This document shows positions 52,230 to 55,244 of a stretch of DNA of 55,244 bases, one piece after another; position 1 is the stretch's first letter; the number at the start of each line of letters is the position of its first letter. Made by a program: the position numbers and the translations under genes. The notes below the pieces were generated by a model. That model had not been told where the DNA came from, searched no databases, and was given only the letters and a program-made list of their open reading frames with translations. This DNA is from Oscillospiraceae bacterium. GTDB lineage: Bacteria; Bacillota; Clostridia; Oscillospirales; Ruminococcaceae. Location of the stretch: contig JAIKWY010000074.1 of assembly GCA_024684395.1 (NCBI GenBank), positions 1 to 55,244 on the forward strand. The letters run 5' to 3'.

Positions 52230-54878
52230 TCAGAACGGATGATTCGCCTGTCCAACAGGAACATTTGCCTGATAGGCAGTGATCGCTTCGATTGCGGCAA
52301 GCTGTGCCTGCTCCCGAAGCTGTATGTAAAGAGGATCCTGCAATAATTCTTCCGGTACCGTATTGGTGATCAGACAGCGGATCGTTTTACCGATCTCTTT
52401 CAGAATATCTCTTCTCATGCTGCGGATCGTGTGACATGCCTGAAAGTATTCTTCTGTTTTTTCGATCAACGCAGAATCATTGCAGAACTTGCCGATGCAT
52501 CGCAGGCACTCGATATTCTGCGGCGCAACAATGTGATAGCTCTCATCCAGCCAGTTCATGATGGTCTGGACTTCCACAGGGATATTGGTGGATTGTTTCA
52601 GATGCTCTGCTAGTTCTCGTACAGACCATTTCATCATCTTGCGCTTTACCTGCAAACGTGACTTCCATCGTTTGGATTGAACATAGATCGGAAGTGCCTC
52701 TGCATTGGCAGCAGAATGTACTCGTTTATCAAGAATCACGTCTACAATATCTGCATTGTTTTCCGTAAAGATCAATGTATCGCCTTCTGTAAGCTGGTCG
52801 GCCGGCATCTCGCAGACACTATTGTCCTCTTCGGAATACACATATGCAATATAGCGCTTTGAAAACAGCACACGCTCCCCGCTGTCCAACATAGCCAGAC
52901 GGATCACCTCTGTCGTTTCCTGACCGGATGAACCATGCTCAAAATGCAGATCTCCAGCCATATGTCTGGCTGCCCATTTTGCACAGATCGCTTCCGTGCT
53001 GGATTCGAGGGATTCAATCTCAGACAGCGCCTGTTCCTCCCGTTCGGAAACGACCGGGATTTCATGGCGTTCATAGGTAACAGGCAAAGAGGAATACTGA
53101 TTCAGTTTTTCTTCAAGCATCTCGACTTTCCGCCGTTTTCGCATGAACACTTTATTCTCACATTCATACATCAGGATCCGCACTTCCTCCGCCCGATAAC
53201 AGCGCATAGGATTGAACAGTCTGCCGCCGGATGTCCTTCCGGCTTGCACCATACCGGCATCGGCGCAGGTTGCGATCACAAGATCATAGTCCTGATAATT
53301 GTCAAACGTCAGAAATGTGGTGACATGCAGGTTGGCGGGATCCTGAAGCAGATTAAAAAAGCCTGCCTGCTGCATGATTTCTTTATAATACTTTTTCGGA
53401 ACGATCACAGCCACTTTCTTGTCGGATGCATCCCGCAGCCAGCTGCGGAGCTGTTCTCCTTTTGGGGATGCAGCTTCCAGACGAGCATAAACGGAGTGAA
53501 TCGTCTCCATGACATTCATCGCCCATTTCTTCAGCTTGTCGGGAAGCTTCTTTCCCCAGCAGTCCAACTGCACGATCCTGTTGCGGCAAGTGGAGATTCT
53601 CAGGTTCTGTGCATGGATTGCCTCTTCCATTTCCTGCATCGTAAATACCGCAGAACGAAGCAGCTTCAGAACAGAGAACGCATACATGACAAACTGATCT
53701 TTATCATCACTCTGATACTCGTCATTGGCGATCCAACCGATTTTTTTGTTCACCTCATAATAGGTCTCAAGATCCATGAACTGATCCACCCGACATTGCA
53801 CAACATGGTTGTGGATGATCCGTTCGATCTGATGATTCAGCCTGATCGCAACGTCATTATTCAAAGCCGTCCGGTCATCCGGGTGGTAGTACTGCTCCAG
53901 CATTTCCTTGGTGCAATTGAAAAAGGAGGCTTTTTCGCAGAACGTATCTACAAGCCACTCTGACAGTTCCGTGTCGATGCCGAGTGACAGCATGGAATAA
54001 GCAAGCTTCTTCCGACGCATAAGGTTTTCCAGATCGCTTTTTCCTCTGGCAGCAGCCTGCTGACCGCAGATCAGGATACCAAGTTTGCGATTCTCCGTTC
54101 GGCTGCGAACAAGCGAACCAGCGGTTTCTGTATCGGATGCAAACTGTATCACGGCTTCATTTTTACTTCGGTTTTTTCCGATCTGGTACTCTTCATTTTC
54201 CGTGTAATATGTCGCCGTCACAAGATCAGAAAGCATGATCTGAGAAGGTCGGGTTTCTATCGCAAACAGAATGCTTGTGCTGCGGAACAGATATTCTGCA
54301 CGTTCTCTCGGCATCACGATCACAAAGGAAGTGTTCAGTACACTTGGAACCTCTTTTTTTGACATGCCGAGCACAGACTGATAAAAATGAAGTGCATTTT
54401 CGCTGATGCTCTTTCCTTTCTCTGTTCTTCCGGATGCAGCAGCCTCGCCATAGTATGGCTGGATCTGATTCCAGAGCGACTGCGGGACTTCATTTCGATT
54501 TTTGCCGCCTTCGCCGTTTTGCAGCCAGATCGACATACCATACATGGAATGCATGGAGCCCTCCGCAGCAGGTTTCAACACCTCGCAGAGCGCTCCCTTA
54601 TACAGCACTTTATCTCCCTTTTGGAGACCTTTGATGATCTCTTCCGGGGTGGTATCATTATGGATGATACAGCTCAGAACAGCAAATACCAACAGCACCG
54701 CATCAAAACAATCAGAGCCTGTATGTAAGATGATCCCGGAAGAATGTGTCTCCTCTGTACTTGTAATGTTATCGATCCACTCTCTCATTTTGCAGATAAT
54801 CGCTTCCTCCGAGAATTGCAGATCGTTTAACATGATGCGGATTTTTCCCATGGCTTCTTTTGTCACATTGAGTCTCAT
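52230..54878 (-). CDS. drmE: DrmE-like protein of DISARM class 2
   Basis: The 882-residue protein has no catalytic motif I can name. Size, position as the first gene before drmA, and its general pattern fit DrmE, the signature of class 2 DISARM. The C-terminal part (about 760-870) has a helical region that may bind DNA (VRELAEHLKQSTNIPVEVQ) and several basic stretches. TTAGGAGGGCCT precedes the ATG. The assignment rests on context and size more than on motifs. Confidence 0.65.
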   Translation of the reverse strand: MRLNVTKEAMGKIRIMLNDLQFSEEAIICKMREWIDNITSTEETHSSGIILHTGSDCFDAVLLVFAVLSCIIHNDTTPEEIIKGLQKGDKVLYKGALCEVLKPAAEGSMHSMYGMSIWLQNGEGGKNRNEVPQSLWNQIQPYYGEAAASGRTEKGKSISENALHFYQSVLGMSKKEVPSVLNTSFVIVMPRERAEYLFRSTSILFAIETRPSQIMLSDLVTATYYTENEEYQIGKNRSKNEAVIQFASDTETAGSLVRSRTENRKLGILICGQQAAARGKSDLENLMRRKKLAYSMLSLGIDTELSEWLVDTFCEKASFFNCTKEMLEQYYHPDDRTALNNDVAIRLNHQIERIIHNHVVQCRVDQFMDLETYYEVNKKIGWIANDEYQSDDKDQFVMYAFSVLKLLRSAVFTMQEMEEAIHAQNLRISTCRNRIVQLDCWGKKLPDKLKKWAMNVMETIHSVYARLEAASPKGEQLRSWLRDASDKKVAVIVPKKYYKEIMQQAGFFNLLQDPANLHVTTFLTFDNYQDYDLVIATCADAGMVQAGRTSGGRLFNPMRCYRAEEVRILMYECENKVFMRKRRKVEMLEEKLNQYSSLPVTYERHEIPVVSEREEQALSEIESLESSTEAICAKWAARHMAGDLHFEHGSSGQETTEVIRLAMLDSGERVLFSKRYIAYVYSEEDNSVCEMPADQLTEGDTLIFTENNADIVDVILDKRVHSAANAEALPIYVQSKRWKSRLQVKRKMMKWSVRELAEHLKQSTNIPVEVQTIMNWLDESYHIVAPQNIECLRCIGKFCNDSALIEKTEEYFQACHTIRSMRRDILKEIGKTIRCLITNTVPEELLQDPLYIQLREQAQLAAIEAITAYQANVPVGQANHPF

Positions 54879-54934
54879 AGGCCCTCCTAAAAAAGAATCA
54901 CTTTGATTGTAGCATTACTCATAAATATATATCA

Positions 54935-54963
54935 ATTTTACCATAATCTTGCGAAGAAGTCAA
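54935..54963 (-). promoter_or_regulatory. Promoter of the DISARM-like operon
   Basis: TTGACT (54958-54963), 17 bp and TAAAAT (54935-54940) give a leader of about 55 nt. The intergenic DNA is AT-rich and shared with a divergent promoter on plus about 60 bp away. Confidence 0.7.
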
Positions 54964-55023
54964 GTGAAATTCAGCAAAATGTCAATTACTTGTGAGCTCT
55001 TTCGGGAATATATACGACTTGTG

Positions 55024-55052
55024 TTGATTTCTTACTCAATTTATGCTACAAT
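55024..55052 (+). promoter_or_regulatory. Promoter of the gene at the right edge
   Basis: TTGATT (55024-55029), 17 bp and TGC-TACAAT (55047-55052) are followed by CAGGAGGTAACATCA and an ATG at 55083. Confidence 0.7.
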
Positions 55053-55082
55053 AGAACCAATATCAATCAGGAGGTAACATCA

Positions 55083-55244
55083 ATGAACGCATGGGACGAA
55101 GTGATGCAGCAGCCCTATTACACTGCCGAAACGCTCAATACCGTGGCAACCGGCATCGAAGCCTATATGAAAACGGGTCAACCGAAAAACGAGAGCCTGT
55201 CCAATTTCTTTATTGCCGCCGCCCACGCCAGTGATGTGTGCGAA
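55083..55244 (+). CDS. Hypothetical protein, 5' part only
   Basis: The first 54 codons are open to the window edge (starts MNAWDEVMQQPYYTAETLN). It has a strong ribosome binding site and promoter and is divergent from the DISARM-like operon. I do not recognise it; no signal peptide or membrane segment is visible. Whether it belongs to the defence island cannot be told from this fragment. Confidence 0.75.
   Translation, partial: MNAWDEVMQQPYYTAETLNTVATGIEAYMKTGQPKNESLSNFFIAAAHASDVCE

Overview
The window looks like chromosome of a gut or rumen Ruminococcus-type Firmicute (Oscillospiraceae). Five secreted proteins carry type I dockerin modules or dockerin-like halves, as expected of a cellulosome or amylosome builder. 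Promoters are of the sigma-A type (TTGACA, 17 bp, TATAAT), ribosome binding sites are strong GGAGG types, and transcription units end in clear hairpins. No rRNA, tRNA, CRISPR array or intact transposase was seen. The genus is an inference from dockerin type and gene content.

Layout. (1) 0-20 kb is a plant cell wall and sensing region. It holds a BvgS-like hybrid histidine kinase, a LacI-sensor/AraC regulator, a tandem PL1 pectate lyase with dockerin, a CE2-like SGNH esterase, an AraC regulator, a PL11 rhamnogalacturonan lyase with CBM13-like lectin and dockerin, an aldo/keto reductase, and a BspA-like LRR/CAP/dockerin protein. The set fits pectin (homogalacturonan plus rhamnogalacturonan I) breakdown. 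(2) 20-25 kb holds an in-frame chimera of a truncated ABC ATPase and a truncated Fic protein, relic regulatory palindromes, and a secreted subtilisin with a half dockerin and LRRs. (3) 25.3-30.7 kb (minus) is a tightly overlapping six-gene operon of the ATP-grasp/alpha-E/transglutaminase amidoligase type, with two aspartoacylase-like proteins (one apparently a pseudoenzyme) and a C26 peptidase. (4) 31-38.9 kb (plus) holds an FUSC/degenerate-HAD fusion with a LysR regulator, then a class III aminotransferase, an amino-acid ABC transporter, a cytidylate kinase-like protein and an iron alcohol dehydrogenase. (5) 39-44.5 kb is an accessory patch: an AAA-ATPase/PD-(D/E)XK protein, several gene remnants, a Schlafen-type AlbA_2/HATPase regulator with a perfect palindromic operator, and a Bcp peroxiredoxin. 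(6) 44.5-54.9 kb (minus) is a DISARM-like defence operon, DrmE-DrmA-DrmB followed by a NERD-nuclease/SF1 helicase, with no methyltransferase or PLD protein in view. A divergent gene starts at 55083 and runs off the edge.

The least explained signal is a dispersed intergenic element of about 120-260 nt, present seven times (six minus, one plus). It has a conserved core, its own promoter in the best copies, a different terminator hairpin in nearly every copy, and a tiny basic ORF behind a ribosome binding site in several. It behaves like a multicopy small RNA or dual-function RNA family that I cannot match to a named family. Half of its terminator also sits exactly at the ABC/Fic fusion point, so these elements may seed rearrangements.
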